64,000 nucleotides of DNA, from assembly GCA_963556695.1 (NCBI GenBank), contig CAUWAG010000003.1, positions 8,060,001 through 8,124,000 on the forward strand, read 5' to 3'. The translations under genes were made by a program, and so were the position numbers. Positions 19,794 to 30,333 of this stretch are shown here, piece by piece. Position 1 is the stretch's first letter; every line of letters begins with the position of its first letter. The notes under the pieces are model-generated. The model was not told the DNA's origin, made no database searches, and saw only the letters and a list, made by a program, of their open reading frames with translations. This stretch comes from Anthostomella pinea (Eukaryota; Ascomycota; Sordariomycetes; Xylariales; Xylariaceae).

Positions 19794-21623
19794 ATGGGCT
19801 TCCTAGTCAGAGCCGTGGGTTCCGGCATTGGGTTGGCGTCCGAGGCCATCCACGACTACCGCGCCCGCTCGCGAGGAGACGGCTCCGCCTCGCCCAACCC
19901 CGAGACCGTCAGCGCCTCCTCTCAGGCCTCGTCCAGCGCCCAGGCCTGGGCCCCCGGCACTGCCGCTCAAGAGCTGGGCCTAAGCCCGCCCTACAGTGAG
20001 AAGCCCTACAGTGAGAAGTCCAAGGCGGCTGAGGCGGGCTACGACGACGAGCACGACGACTCCTCCAGCGACAGCGAGGACGACGTCGGCGGTGCCGCCC
20101 GCGCGGCTGACGAAGCCGCGTGGGAGCTCGACGACATGGCCGAGCAGGTCGCGCCGCCCTCGTACGACGAGTCCACGACTGGTGCCAGGTACGAAGTGAC
20201 GCCCGGAGACTCCGACGAGGTCAAGATCGCCAAGGAGGACCAGATGGTCCGCGACATGGTCCGCATGGCGGGGCCCGCGCCGCAGCCCGTGCGACGTATC
20301 CCTTGCCCGGTCATCATACCGCAACGACGGCCGCGTAACAAGGACCGTGGATTCGTGCATGCCTATGCGCCTTTGATGCAGGGGTGCGGAATTGGCCAAG
20401 AGGTGTTCTCCAAGTTTCTGAAGGACTGGCTGAGTGTTAGCAAAGTAGGTCGCCTACCAGATGCCGACACTATTCTCGCTGAAGAGCTTGCTGACCAGGG
20501 CACTGCAGGCTGATCCCTGGATCGACGTCGTCTTCGTCGCTGCCGGCGTCGTGGGTCTTATCCCGGAAGTAGCATCTCAAGTAGTTGGTACCGTCGTACA
20601 GGTATTTGCGCCCACTTCTGAGATAGAGAAGAGAAATTAAATGTATAGGTCATCGCGGGAACCGCCAAAGAGCTACAGTCGCGATACCGCCGAAACACAT
20701 TTCTCGACAGGGTGAACCAAGACCTGTTCATGCCGCGTGGTCTGTACGCTATGGTAATGGCCTTTAAGGACGTAGTGCCCGGGCAACAGCCGCGCGGGCC
20801 ACTGAGCAGGCTCGCGGGGACGCTGGGCAAGCAGCTCTTCGCCGCCGAGCGCCTAGACATCAACCAGACAGCGGCGAAGTACAGCAACCCCGACGTGATG
20901 TCCAACACACGGAGGAAGCTCAAGGACATCCGACTGACCAGCGGGAAAACGGTGGGAGAGGTCGAGTTGCCAGAGGCCGCGCCCTTGGTTTATCCCGACC
21001 TCGACCGCGCCGCCGAGCAGGATTTGCAGGAGCAGGGGAACGGAAAAGGGAAGGAGAAGGAAGGGATCAAGCAGAAATGGAAGGGCGCTGGGGAATGGGT
21101 TGGAGACTACCTTGACCGACGCGCACAAGCTACCTATGTGAGTCGCCCTCCTGGCACGAACCGTGACAATCTCAACTTGATCTAACGGCACCTCACTCTA
21201 CAGGAAGGACAACAGTACCACCCCTCCTCGCTAGCGGTGCCATCCTCAGCCCGCGCGGGCTTCTCTTCGCGCTACTCGGACCCCAACCACGCCGCCAACA
21301 GCGGCTCGTTGGTCTCGCTCCTGACTGGAGGCGCCGTCAACCCGAAGGCCCACCGCCAGGAGAGGCGCGCCGCCAAACGAGAGCGCAAGGGCATGAGGCG
21401 CGAGTACAAGGACGAGCGGCGGATGATGAAGGGACGAGAGCCCCGTGGTCCGCGACGCGCAAGGGCGCCTCGCGGTCAGCGTCAGGGAATCATCAAGAAG
21501 ATCATGCAGCAGGATGTCATGTACCTGCTCATCGTCAACCTGCCGACCGAGGAGGAGGTCCAGAAGTCGGTTGCGGATCTAGAGAGGATGGTCGCTGCGG
21601 AGGGCGTGCAGGAGATGGCATGA
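19794..21623 (+). CDS. Uncharacterised fungal protein, 550 residues, four exons
   Basis: I do not recognise the family. Exons are 19794-20444, 20509-20601, 20649-21137 and 21204-21623; introns are 64, 47 and 66 bp with GTAGGT, GTATTT and GTGAGT donors, all in phase. The N-terminal 80 residues are Ser/Ala/Pro-rich with a doubled PYSEKPYSEK motif, followed by an acidic patch (DDEHDDSSSDSEDD). The middle has a hydrophobic or amphipathic region spanning exon 2 (WIDVVFVAAGVVGLIPEVAS) that may associate with membranes, preceded by FVHAYAPLMQGCGI. The C-terminal part is strongly basic (QERRAAKRERKGMRREYKDE) and ends with an aliphatic segment (DVMYLLIVNLPTEEE). The pattern of acidic head, membrane-like centre and basic tail suggests a peripheral membrane or scaffold protein, but that is inference. 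Confidence 0.8.
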
Positions 21624-21951
21624 GAATATGATGGTTCTCTGTTTTCTGTGTTGACCGAGACCTGTGTTGAGGTGTTGGTGGTGACGCTGCAGTGTGGTCC
21701 TGGGACTTATGACTAGAGTTTCTTTCTTACCCCAACACAGAGGTGTGCCTTATTGAATTCCCTTGCCAAGTAGAACTCCGTGGCGTAGCATGTACCAAAC
21801 GGTATAATGTATGCCTTTACACATGACCTTTACATCGCCTTGCGATAGGTTTACAGAATAAACATTAAAGATCTACGGAACAAGCATGATATATATACTC
21901 TTCAGAATTAACACGCAAGACAGAAGAATGAAGCCCATACAATATTTAAAA
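21624..21951. other. Convergent 3' intergenic region
   Basis: AT-rich 3' flank shared by two convergent genes; no other feature seen. Confidence 0.5.
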
Positions 21952-22700
21952 TCAGAAAGACACCGGCGCTATCAAACCCCTTTTGCAGTTCTCGTCGGCA
22001 CAGTCTTCGAGATCGTCCTGTGCCGCTTCGTCGTTCTTGCTCTTGATCTTCTTCGCCGCACCGAAATCAAAGAAGTAAGCCTTGTCGTCGCCCGTAATGA
22101 TGGAATTACGCACATGGGCATCCCCATGTGCCCAGCCCTTATTATGCAGTGCCTTCAAAGTGTCACGGCAGGCGGCCCTATCCTGGGGATCCGATACGAA
22201 GGGCATACTCCCCACAAGTCTGAGGTCCTCGAGGATGAGGCCTACGATGGAGCCAGTGTGGTCATCTTCGATGAGGGCGAAGACTTCAGGAGCAATTCCG
22301 CTCCCTTCAATCTTCTTGTAGACCCTGAATTCCGTCGGAGTCCAGTACGGTATTATATTGACGTGCACTGTAGCGGCTGAGGTGGCAGATTTTGCCTCAT
22401 CGGTCTCAGGCCTGATGCGCTTCGTGTCTCCGGGTGAAAGGCCTGGGGCTATCTTGCCCGTCTCGATCCTGCGCTTTTCGTCCCATTTGAACGGGCCATC
22501 GGAGTCGCTGTCAGAGTCCCTGACGTCTAGCGGAGCTTCAAACCTGGTCACGCTCCGACCCTGTGGCAACTAATTCAGGCTTTGTGATCGGAGTGTATGC
22601 TTGCTTCGGGGTCTTCTCCAACACTTACATAGACTAAGCTCAGGGCTGCAGTAGTTGCTAACCCTAAAAGTTCGATGACCAATGCTTTGAAGAGTTGCAT
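21952..22700 (-). CDS. Small protein-kinase-like protein with hydrophobic N-terminus
   Basis: The main exon (22560-21952) has no usable ATG before its catalytic region. A 68-bp intron 22628-22561 (GTAAGT...CCACAG) joins it in phase to exon 22700-22629, which starts with ATG and encodes MQLFKALVIELLGLATTAAL, a membrane anchor or signal sequence. The 226-residue product has a kinase catalytic loop (GWAHGDAHVRNSI, with the Asp and the Asn) and a DFG motif (YFFDFGAAKK), preceded by a hinge-like segment (IVGLILEDL). I see no glycine-rich loop and no clear ATP-anchoring lysine in the shortened N-lobe, so it may be a degenerate kinase or an atypical member of the fungal kinase-like group related to aminoglycoside-phosphotransferase/RIO folds. 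Function unknown; the splice model is my inference. Confidence 0.65.
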
Positions 22701-24458
22701 AGCTTACGGGGCCCAAAATGTGTTCTAAGTTGGAGTAGTATATTGAGCTTGGAGGTTCGTTGAGCTCCGAAGATGTATTATGGTAGGTTCGATCCAAGCT
22801 CTATGACCTTCCTGGCAGCGGAAAACCTTCATGTACCCTTCCCCAGTTGCTCTGAATCAACTCGGGTTGGTCATACTTTAGCTATTTTGGCCACCTGAAG
22901 AAATCGAACAATTTGGACCTCACGGTTTCGTCGTCTCTGGAATACTCTACCTTTTCTTTCCGGATTACCCTCGGGACGGGCCTCCGGTCCCTCCGCCACC
23001 TCCGGGCACCACTTTCTCGTGAGATCAAATATGATTTGCCAGATAAATCTATGAAATCCAACGACGAAAACCCGAACGATGCCTTGTACACCAGCACACC
23101 ATCAGGGTTGACCCGCCAAGAAGAAGCATGCGACTTTGGCTTCTTGATTGGCTGGTGGTTCAACATTTGCACGGAGTAGAGCAATATCGCCACGCCGCGA
23201 CTCTCCCAAAGGATTAAGATGCTTGTGGATGTGGTCCAGGGTAGACGGTCTAGACCGAAGACGATCTCGACGGCAAAAGATCTATAAATAAACCTTCCAC
23301 GTCCCTTGGCAGATTTCGTGCCGATCGTCTGCATCATCATTAATTCTCATTCATTTCGCAGAAGAGCGCCTCGAGGCCGTGACTTCTCGTCGAAGGGCTT
23401 TTTGGCGCGAGAATCTGATCTGTGTGCATGTCGTCCTGCCCCTTGCGCGCTTTCGGTATTATTATAGTACACGGCGCAACCGCCGCTGGGATCCTCCCCG
23501 AGCCCTGGTATGGCGGCGACCCGCGCCCCACCACCCTCCAGATCATTAAGGACGAGGGCCCGGGCGGCCGTCTGCATATCATCGTCCGGCCTTGGCTTCA
23601 TCAGCGTCGATCTTAATGCTGTGAGAAAATACAAGCCTGAGAAGGATGATTGCGTTAATGATGGCGACGCAGCAGCTGCAGTTGCTGAAGCATCATACGG
23701 CGCGGGATGATCCGGATCGCGGACCAGATCTAGGGCGTGTACAGCAAGGAGAGCGGACGAGCGGGCAGGCGGCTCCACGCGAGCAGCTTGGTGCCCGGCG
23801 GCTGTCAGAGCGGCTTCCAAGAGCACGCACATCCTACTGGGTACAGGCATACAGCTTTAGCGTCCAATAAGGAGGGGAGAGAGAAGCTGTGGGAGGTTAG
23901 TAAGGGGCTCATTGTTGCTTGGTGTAGAGCGATCAGAGTGCGGGACCCCTGACGAGATCGACCTCTGGCAAATGCACCGTGAAGGGAACCGAAACCTCAT
24001 TCTTATTTAACCAAAGCTGAAGAGAATAGTATCTCGTATCTCCCTCGTCTCATGCTCGCAGGTCATCACATGCATCACAGGGCCCGGTACGAACCTTCCT
24101 CAAGTGCTCCTTCAGCGTCTGAGCTGAGCGGCAGACCGTTCCTCTCTGTAGATTGGAGCCATTGAACTGGTACTGTGCCGCGGAGCCTCAAGTCTTTCCC
24201 TGGAAAAGTACTCAGCTATGATGCTGGTGACTTCAAGGCACCAAACTGGTGATCGGTTTGACTCCGTTTCCGACAAGAATTGCCTTGTCTTACGGTACAG
24301 TCTGAAAGACAGGCCTCAACACTGTCTATACCACCGCCCTTTTGCATGGTAAACATCACAAGCCCACTGGCAGTCATGGTAATCATGACTTCGCGACATG
24401 CTTGGTAATTCCGATCCACTCAACATTTAGACAGATCAACCACACCCCACCCCTAAGC
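22701..24458. other. Stretch with two doubtful minus-strand open frames
   Basis: Minus-strand ORFs of 152 codons (23340-22882) and 167 codons (23850-23347) lie end to end but in different frames. Neither shows a recognisable domain or signal peptide; the second is Ala/Pro-rich. They might be exons of an unrecognised or decaying gene, or chance. The rest of the stretch shows nothing. Confidence 0.35.
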
Positions 24459-25876
24459 CTATCCAAGTGCAGCCTCGAGTATATCACCAAGACCCTCAAT
24501 AACATCCCCAGCAGTCCCCAAAGCCACATCCAGACCATCGTAATTCCTCCGCATGCCCTCCTCCCCGAGCGCCTCCTCCCGCGCCCTCGCCTGCTCCTCC
24601 GAGGCGGCGAGCAGCTCGATCGGGCCCGCGTATTCGAGCTCGCGCTCCTCCCCGCCGCATATCAGGTGCAGCTTCAGGCTGAGTCGGTACGAGAGCGCGA
24701 TGTTGTACGTCGCGAACGACGGGTAGATCTTCTCCTCGCCGGCTGTTGTCGCGGCGCGTCGAGACCCCTGCTTTGACATTCCCCCATGCGAGACGCGGAT
24801 GCTGAGGGCCTGCCCAGGTCCAGCGCGGTTGGGGGTGGTTGAGATGCCGCGGCGCTGCTGGTGGGAGTGTTGTCGTGCGTAGTCGGAACGATCATGTGGT
24901 CAGCGGCGCTCGGGTCGGCGCCGAAGTTTACGCTGCCGACCGCGTGCTTTGAGTCCGCCGATGCTTCGTGGTCTGTGAGCGTACCAGGGGCTCGCACTTC
25001 GCACGTGCTCTTGAGACTGGCGTGCACAGTCCTCAGCGTCACCGGCGGCAGCGCTGCCAGATTACCGTTGTATATCGTAATACTCTTCTCGTTCAGAATT
25101 GGGTTGAGCCATAATTTCAGCGGCAGCGGTTCCGGGTGCTCGAGCTGGTAGGTCCGCGGGACGCTCAGCATCACTCGGAAGGTATACTTGGGCACCTTGC
25201 CCGGTGTGAAGAAGCGTCGACTTTTCTGTCGGAACGTGAGCTCGGTACCGGCATGTTCCGACTGTAGCCTCTGCGAGACGAGGCTGACGTGGTATCTCTT
25301 GGTCAAGAAGTTGAAATCTTGCGTCGGCTTCTCCGCGGACCGTGGGCGCACGAAGAGCGGGTACGTCGCTGGGTGGCTAACCAAGGAGCTGTGAGCTTCA
25401 AGCCAGTACTCGATATACGCCTCCTGTTTGACGCCGGCCCAGAAGCTGCGGCTGGAGCCCAAGTAGAAGATGCCTGGCAGTTCTTCCTGCGGTGAACCCT
25501 TGTTTGAGCGGAAATCACCAGATCGGTCGAACACGTCGCTGCCGGGACACTTTGCTGGGACTGCTGGTATATCGACACTGAAAGATGCGCAGGTATTGCC
25601 CTCAGAGTCGAGATTACGGCTATCAACAGCCACAGCCTCGCTTGTTTGCAAAAAGAACGCTCTTGATCGGTAGATTCTTCTAGAGTTTGAGTCGTGTTTA
25701 TCGATCTTGACCTTGGCCCGGCAGCATAGCTTCAGGGCCAGGTTTGTCACTGGCTTCTCCTTGGCCCCCTGCTTGATCGTGACCATCCCAAGGATAGTGT
25801 CACCCGGCTGATAGACCTTGTGATTTATCAGTTGAATGGACATAGGGCCCTTTTTGTTTGCCCCATGGCGCGGCAT
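24459..25876 (-). CDS. Arrestin-like protein, frameshifted near its C-terminus
   Basis: An arrestin-fold protein of the fungal alpha-arrestin group, whose members often adapt ubiquitin ligases to membrane cargo. ATG at 25876 (MPRHGANKKGPMSIQLINHK). The N-terminal arrestin sandwich runs from MSIQLINHKVYQPGDTILG through IEYWLEAHS, and the C-terminal sandwich starts around FFTPGKVPKYTFRVML. After PTALDLG the frame must shift by one base for the conserved continuation QALSIRVSHGG ... YPSFATYNIALSYRLSLKLH, which is open to 24459. The break is in CTGGGCAGG (plus-strand 24810-24818); one extra G would restore LDLGQ. A 187-bp phase-0 intron ending at the same CAG is conceivable but would remove conserved LDLG. 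I see no PPxY motif. Either a recent frameshift or a homopolymer error. Confidence 0.75.
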
Positions 25877-26238
25877 CTTGAGTGGGATACTTTGAGGGTG
25901 CTCGGCGCTCGAATCAAGAACTATTAGGTTTCGGCGGTGGCAAATAATAAGAGCGCGGATTGCAAGTGTCCTATACTGTTGCCTCTTCAGTGGCGACGCC
26001 TTTTGAATAAAAACCACCCCATGGTACCGGGTGAGCAAGCCGCGGGGAGGTTGTCTCATCGCAGAGGAGCAGTCAAGGAAGGATTTTGATCCTTACCCTC
26101 AGCTTCTTCAGCTTAGACGCGCCAAGGTGGTGTAAGACCTAGGTATCTATCCGACTTATCGCAATATGGAGTATTGGTCTATGGAATGGATGTATGACAA
26201 TACCTCGCGGTCCACACTCTTGGCATTATTATTATAAG
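25877..26238. other. Short intergenic region
   Basis: About 360 bp between two minus-strand genes; nothing distinctive seen. Confidence 0.5.
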
Positions 26239-28009
26239 TTAGCCTTGGTCGACAATCCACCGGCCGCTGTCGACGCCGGCCCACGTCAAGAGCTTCGCAT
26301 GCGAGGCTCTGAAGCGCCGCTGGAACTCAGGTGTACCCGGCAGGGGATCTTCGGCGAACTCCAGTGTATTGTCATGCCAGCTCCTGATTGCGCGAGCATA
26401 ACACGTGTCTAGGCCGTAAACACTCTCCGCCAACAGGCACAGCTCATGTAAGTATCCGTGAAAGAGATCCCACAGCTCAGCGCTTCTTGGAAATGTCATG
26501 TCCTCGAAGGCCGGGCTGTCCGTCTGGAGGACTACGACGCGCGTGAAGACCTGTATCAACTCGAAGAGATCGTCGCACCATCTTGGCCCGAGCCGATACG
26601 TGGCATTTCCGCTGCCTCTCAGACTGCTCTTGATGCCTTCCAAGGGTTGGCCTTGAGCTTGCCAGATTCTCCCGAGGGTCTTCAGCAGTGACGGCATCGG
26701 CTCCAAGTCGTCAGGCCACTGGCCTTCCTGAAAAGCTGCATCGGCGAGACTACGCGCTGCTGTCAGCTGCGAACCGACGTCAACAGAGCCCAGCGAGGCG
26801 CTGGCTTCGACCACGACATTATTCATCAGTGTGAACAGCTCATCCTGTTTCTTCCGAATTTCCTCCAAACTGTCATTGTCGTCAGAGGTCCTTAGTCGAT
26901 GGGTTTCGAGTTCCTGGCAGCATCTCTGACCTGTTTCAGAACCGTCAGCGATCTGTATCCGGCTTGTGACTCAAGGTAGACCAACAGGAGCAGACGAAGA
27001 AGTAGTCTTCTTCGAGCCGCCGCTGCCTGAGGAGAACGTCACATTGCACATCTGTATAGCAGTGCATAATCTCTTCCCCAGGCTCGATCGTCCTCAACGA
27101 CCTGACTCGCAGCTCTTTGCCCTCGAAAAAGAGGCAAACGTTCGGGTTGCAAGAATGGTTCATGACCGACCCGACCACATCCAGAGCAGTGCCCAGGGCG
27201 ACGCTCTGGCCAGGTTGGTTGATTGAGATACGGTTCGTGAGAAGCTGTTCCGTCAGTCAATTCGGCCCAGTCAATAAGGTAACGGCCAAGAAAGTTGCTT
27301 ACCACGCAGTATAACCTCTCAATATCTATTTTTTCAAGGTTAGAGCCAGTGCATGTCCTGGCATCACTAGCTATCTGTGAGATAATGTTCGATTGCGGCC
27401 CCTCGCGATGACCTGTGCGGTGAGACATGAGCTTCAATAGAGCTGCCCACTGCTGTCTAGGTATAAGTCCGTGCTTCTTCAGAATTAACAGCCGGTATAG
27501 CGCTCTGGTCTTGAGATTCAAGTTCGGACTTCCTGCTAGTATTTTGCACTCGTGGCAGTGATGCTCCTCCCACGCCCTTGTCCGGCAAGACTGTCTCATA
27601 GTCAGTAATGCAACTATGGTCCTTTCATCCCATGGCATATACGAACCTCGGAGCAGTATCTATTGACTTGGCAGCCTTCGCATATTGCGGGCGGCAATAA
27701 CTGGTCCTTTGACGTGACAAATCGGTCATCTGGATGGATCCTGCTGGCACTGTTTGCGAAGCAAAAGTCGCACACACTCTCCAGGTCATTCTGAACACAA
27801 GTGACCGTCGGAGTTCTATGAAATACATAGTCCCCTTTGGCAATGCCGGTCGTCGTGTATAGCCCTGCTCCAGCGCCCGGGACGCTAGATTCTCGGATGG
27901 CTAAGGAGTGCGTTGTGATGATGCCGCTGAGAAGGAAATCGCATATTTCAGGGTCGGCGTGCAGCGGTAGGGCCGCTTTGCCTGCGTCTATGTCTGGTTC
28001 TCGGACCAT
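26239..28009 (-). CDS. SET/MYND-domain (SMYD-like) lysine methyltransferase-like protein, 533 residues
   Basis: A likely protein lysine methyltransferase. Exons are 28009-27647, 27590-27303, 27244-26986 and 26930-26239; introns are 56, 58 and 55 bp. The SET domain is split as in SMYD proteins: N-SET VPGAGAGLYTTTGIAKGDY; the MYND zinc finger CDFC...CEGCQVNRYCSE joined in the next exon to SCRTRAWEEHHCHEC; the SET core GSVMNHSCNPNV with downstream IEPGEEIMHCYTD; and the post-SET cysteines CSCQRC, the first two of which are re-created together by the third splice. That splice uses an unusual GTTGGT donor, chosen because it alone restores the phase and the CxCxxC motif. The remaining 230 residues are helical, as in SMYD C-terminal TPR-like domains. 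The frame is open upstream to 28030 without another ATG, so an additional 5' exon is possible. Confidence 0.85.
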
Positions 28010-28716
28010 CAGGCGGATGTTTCGGGGCAATAGACTATGTTGAACGATGTCTACGGAATATATGGGCAGATGATGACAGAGGTAAGGATTGGAAATGCCC
28101 TGTCCCTATGGTCCCCGATGACGTAGGTGTAAGTGTGGAGCCAAGGACTGCAGACAAGACCCAGACCTTGCCTGATCTTTCAGTGTTCACACGTGATGCA
28201 TCACATACCGTCCAGGAGGCGGCGATGGCACCAATCGTAGGTAGGTGAGTATGTATGTATAGACGCCACCTTCCCTCTTGGTCGCCAGGAGGCGACACTC
28301 TGTACTCCTGCCCCAGAGGAGTAAAAGAGACTCAGGGCCATCCACAATGGCGGAGTTGAAGAACCGCCCAATCGGCGTGTCAACGGGTTGTGCCCACGAA
28401 GCGACCTACCGAGGCGCAGAACATGAAGTTTTCCGTCAAAAGCCCCAGACACTCGGGAAAGAGCCTGCTGGAGGCGACGATGCGCACTGCTCGATGTTTG
28501 GACGACACATCAACCTGGCCTGGTCCCAAAAAGCCGCCCAGGTTATATGAGCTTCTTTTCTAAACTATTCACGTACAGTTGGAAATGCAGTACAGCAATT
28601 GTTCGGAATCCTCGAGGTGCAGAGAATCGGGTTTCTACCCGCTCCAGATCCAGGTGTCCTCTTCACCGTGTGGTTCTGATCTCGGCCGTTTCGAGTACTG
28701 TCATTTGAGGCAGGTC
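28010..28716. other. Intergenic region
   Basis: About 700 bp with no supported gene. A GTAG/GTAT-rich simple stretch occurs near 28238-28260. Confidence 0.45.
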
Positions 28717-29560
28717 TCACAGATTGCTCTGTCCTCTGGGTCCAAAATTGGGATCCCTACTTTGAAACGCTCTCATCACCGCCATGGCGACCTGAGGATA
28801 GGCCATGGTCCTGTCGTGTATGCCGTACCGCGGCACCTCTTGCCTGATGAGCCCCTTTGGAGTTGGCCATTCCACGTACCAACCCCCTTGGCCCATATCG
28901 ACCTTTCTCTCGTTCTTCTGTATCCTAAGCTCGTCCTGGGTCATCTTTTCACTACTCTGCGCATTTACTGCGTGCTCAAACAACACGTTGCTGAGGTGCC
29001 AAGGCACAATAGGGTCGTCCTAGGCATGAAAGATCTAGATGTGATAACGAGGGCTCTGTTGCACAATATCCACCAGACGGTCCCTATTTGGCCACTTATT
29101 GCGCATAGCCTTTGCTACCAAAGCAAGCAGGCTGGGGAACCGGGCGAAGGGCCCAAGGACCCGTAGGCCGAAGATAGTACGGTACTCGGCGAGCATCGTT
29201 GGTACATCGGGGAAGGATCCTGAGATCACCAGCCCTGCAACCGACGCCTCTTGGAGCGCTAGTTCACGAACTAGAGACAGGGCGACACCCAACCCCATAG
29301 ACTGGCCGAACACGACGATCCGCTCTGGAGGTATGCCGACCACTTCGGTGGCCCGTTGGAAGACGGCTTGGGCGTTCTTTATGAGCAGGCCTTCCTCGGT
29401 CGGACTCCCGTTCAACAGACCGAAGCCGCCGTAGTCAAAAGCAACCTCCGCGTGAATCTTGCTGGACGCCAGTGACGAGAGGGACCGGTCGGCGGTAGCA
29501 GTCAGCCCGGCAATAGGCGATCGCGATCAGAGTCCCAGACGAGCCGTGCTTGTGTATGAC
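28717..29560 (-). pseudogene. Decayed alpha/beta-hydrolase (ABHD12-like)
   Basis: Minus-strand remnant of a serine hydrolase. Recognisable parts in order: the oxyanion-loop motif HKHGSSGTL near 29555-29530; the strand VAFDYGGFG; the nucleophile elbow VFGQSMGLGVAL; the acid-bearing loop DDPIVPW; and the histidine region YGIHDRTMAYPQVAMAVM. These lie in more than one frame: a one-base shift separates HGSSGTL from the rest with no room for an intron, and no start codon or N-terminal membrane region is found. Between YHI and DDPIVPW there are two in-frame TAG codons, 29035-29037 and 29020-29022, exactly where CAG (Gln) would make sense (YHI-Q-IFHA-Q-DDP). Both would be CpA-to-TpA transitions. The gene is clearly inactive. 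Its 5' side is bordered by a tRNA-like sequence. Confidence 0.8.
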
Positions 29561-29662
29561 ACATGAGCAAGGATGAAGGCGCTGCTGCATCAGGTGGCTT
29601 AAACTCCATATGAAAAGAGAAGGGAAGGGAGAGCTGGTAAGGAGGGCTAGAAAAAAACATTT

Positions 29663-29754
29663 CTCTTGCTAGAGGAATCGAACCGCTGTGCCTAAGGATA
29701 TAGAATAAGAATACTCCGCTATTCGCTAGGCCGTACCAACCCGGCTACCAAACT
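29663..29754 (-). other. tRNA-like sequence with A and B boxes and T7 terminator
   Basis: On the minus strand an A box TAGCCGGGTTGG (29736-29747) and a perfect B box GGTTCGATTCC (29674-29684) are followed by T7 at 29657-29651, a normal pol III terminator. The D arm pairs over 4 bp and the T arm over 4 of 5. The anticodon arm would need an intron, and the ends (AGTTTGG and AGCAAGA) do not form an acceptor stem, so this is not a normal tRNA gene. It is either a tRNA pseudogene or the head of a tRNA-derived SINE. Confidence 0.5.
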
Positions 29755-30322
29755 AACATGATAAAATACCTTGTATACCTTGCACGGCTGTCCATGTGTC
29801 AGCGATAGGGGCTGGGTTAAGGTTTGCAGTGTGGCTGCTTCGTCGTAGTTAAAGTCTTGCATATTTTGCTCCAGGGTCTGGCCCCAGGATCCTTCCTCAA
29901 CAGCCGGAAGTTCAGCGTCGCCGTCGCGGTGAAATCGTCACCCGGACTTTGGCCGCGTTCGTCTCTGATGATCTCCGCGGCGTAGAGGAATGATGCGACG
30001 CTGATCCTGCCTAGTACAGCTAGGGGTATCACCGCGAGCGATGGTTCATTGGGGCAGTAGAAGGAGACTGTTTTCTCTACTTTCGGGAAGAGACCCTTAT
30101 AACGGACTCGTGCAGGGGCGGAGGCTTCGCTGGCGGAAAATGTGATACTCTGGTCTTGTTCATGGCAGATCAGGTTGCTTCATCCAACCGTGTGAAGCAT
30201 CGTTCTCCCCGTTGCATCATCAAGAACAACTTCTTCCTAGTTTGTGAAGCTCGCGGCTGTCTGGTATCAACCACAGGGGAACTCCCTCCACTTGTGCGAG
30301 ACAGTGGGAGGCCGAGAGGGTT
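29755..30322. other. Stretch with a minus-strand open fragment
   Basis: A minus-strand frame of about 117 codons, open from just inside a TGA near 30170 down to the stop at 29817, has protein-like composition (RYKGLFPKVEKTVSFYCP; RISVASFLYAAEIIRDERG) but no ATG and no recognised family. It may be a gene relic. Nothing else is seen. Confidence 0.35.
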
Positions 30323-30333
30323 GGCTCATTATG
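30323..30333. repeat. Target-site duplication of the SINE-like element, tail side
   Basis: GGCTCATTATG abuts the ATTG-repeat tail and recurs exactly at 30843-30853. Confidence 0.6.

Noticed and set aside
24815..25002. 187-bp phase-0 intron explaining the arrestin frame change
   Set aside because: It would remove the conserved LDLG segment directly before the shift; a one-base lesion explains the data better.
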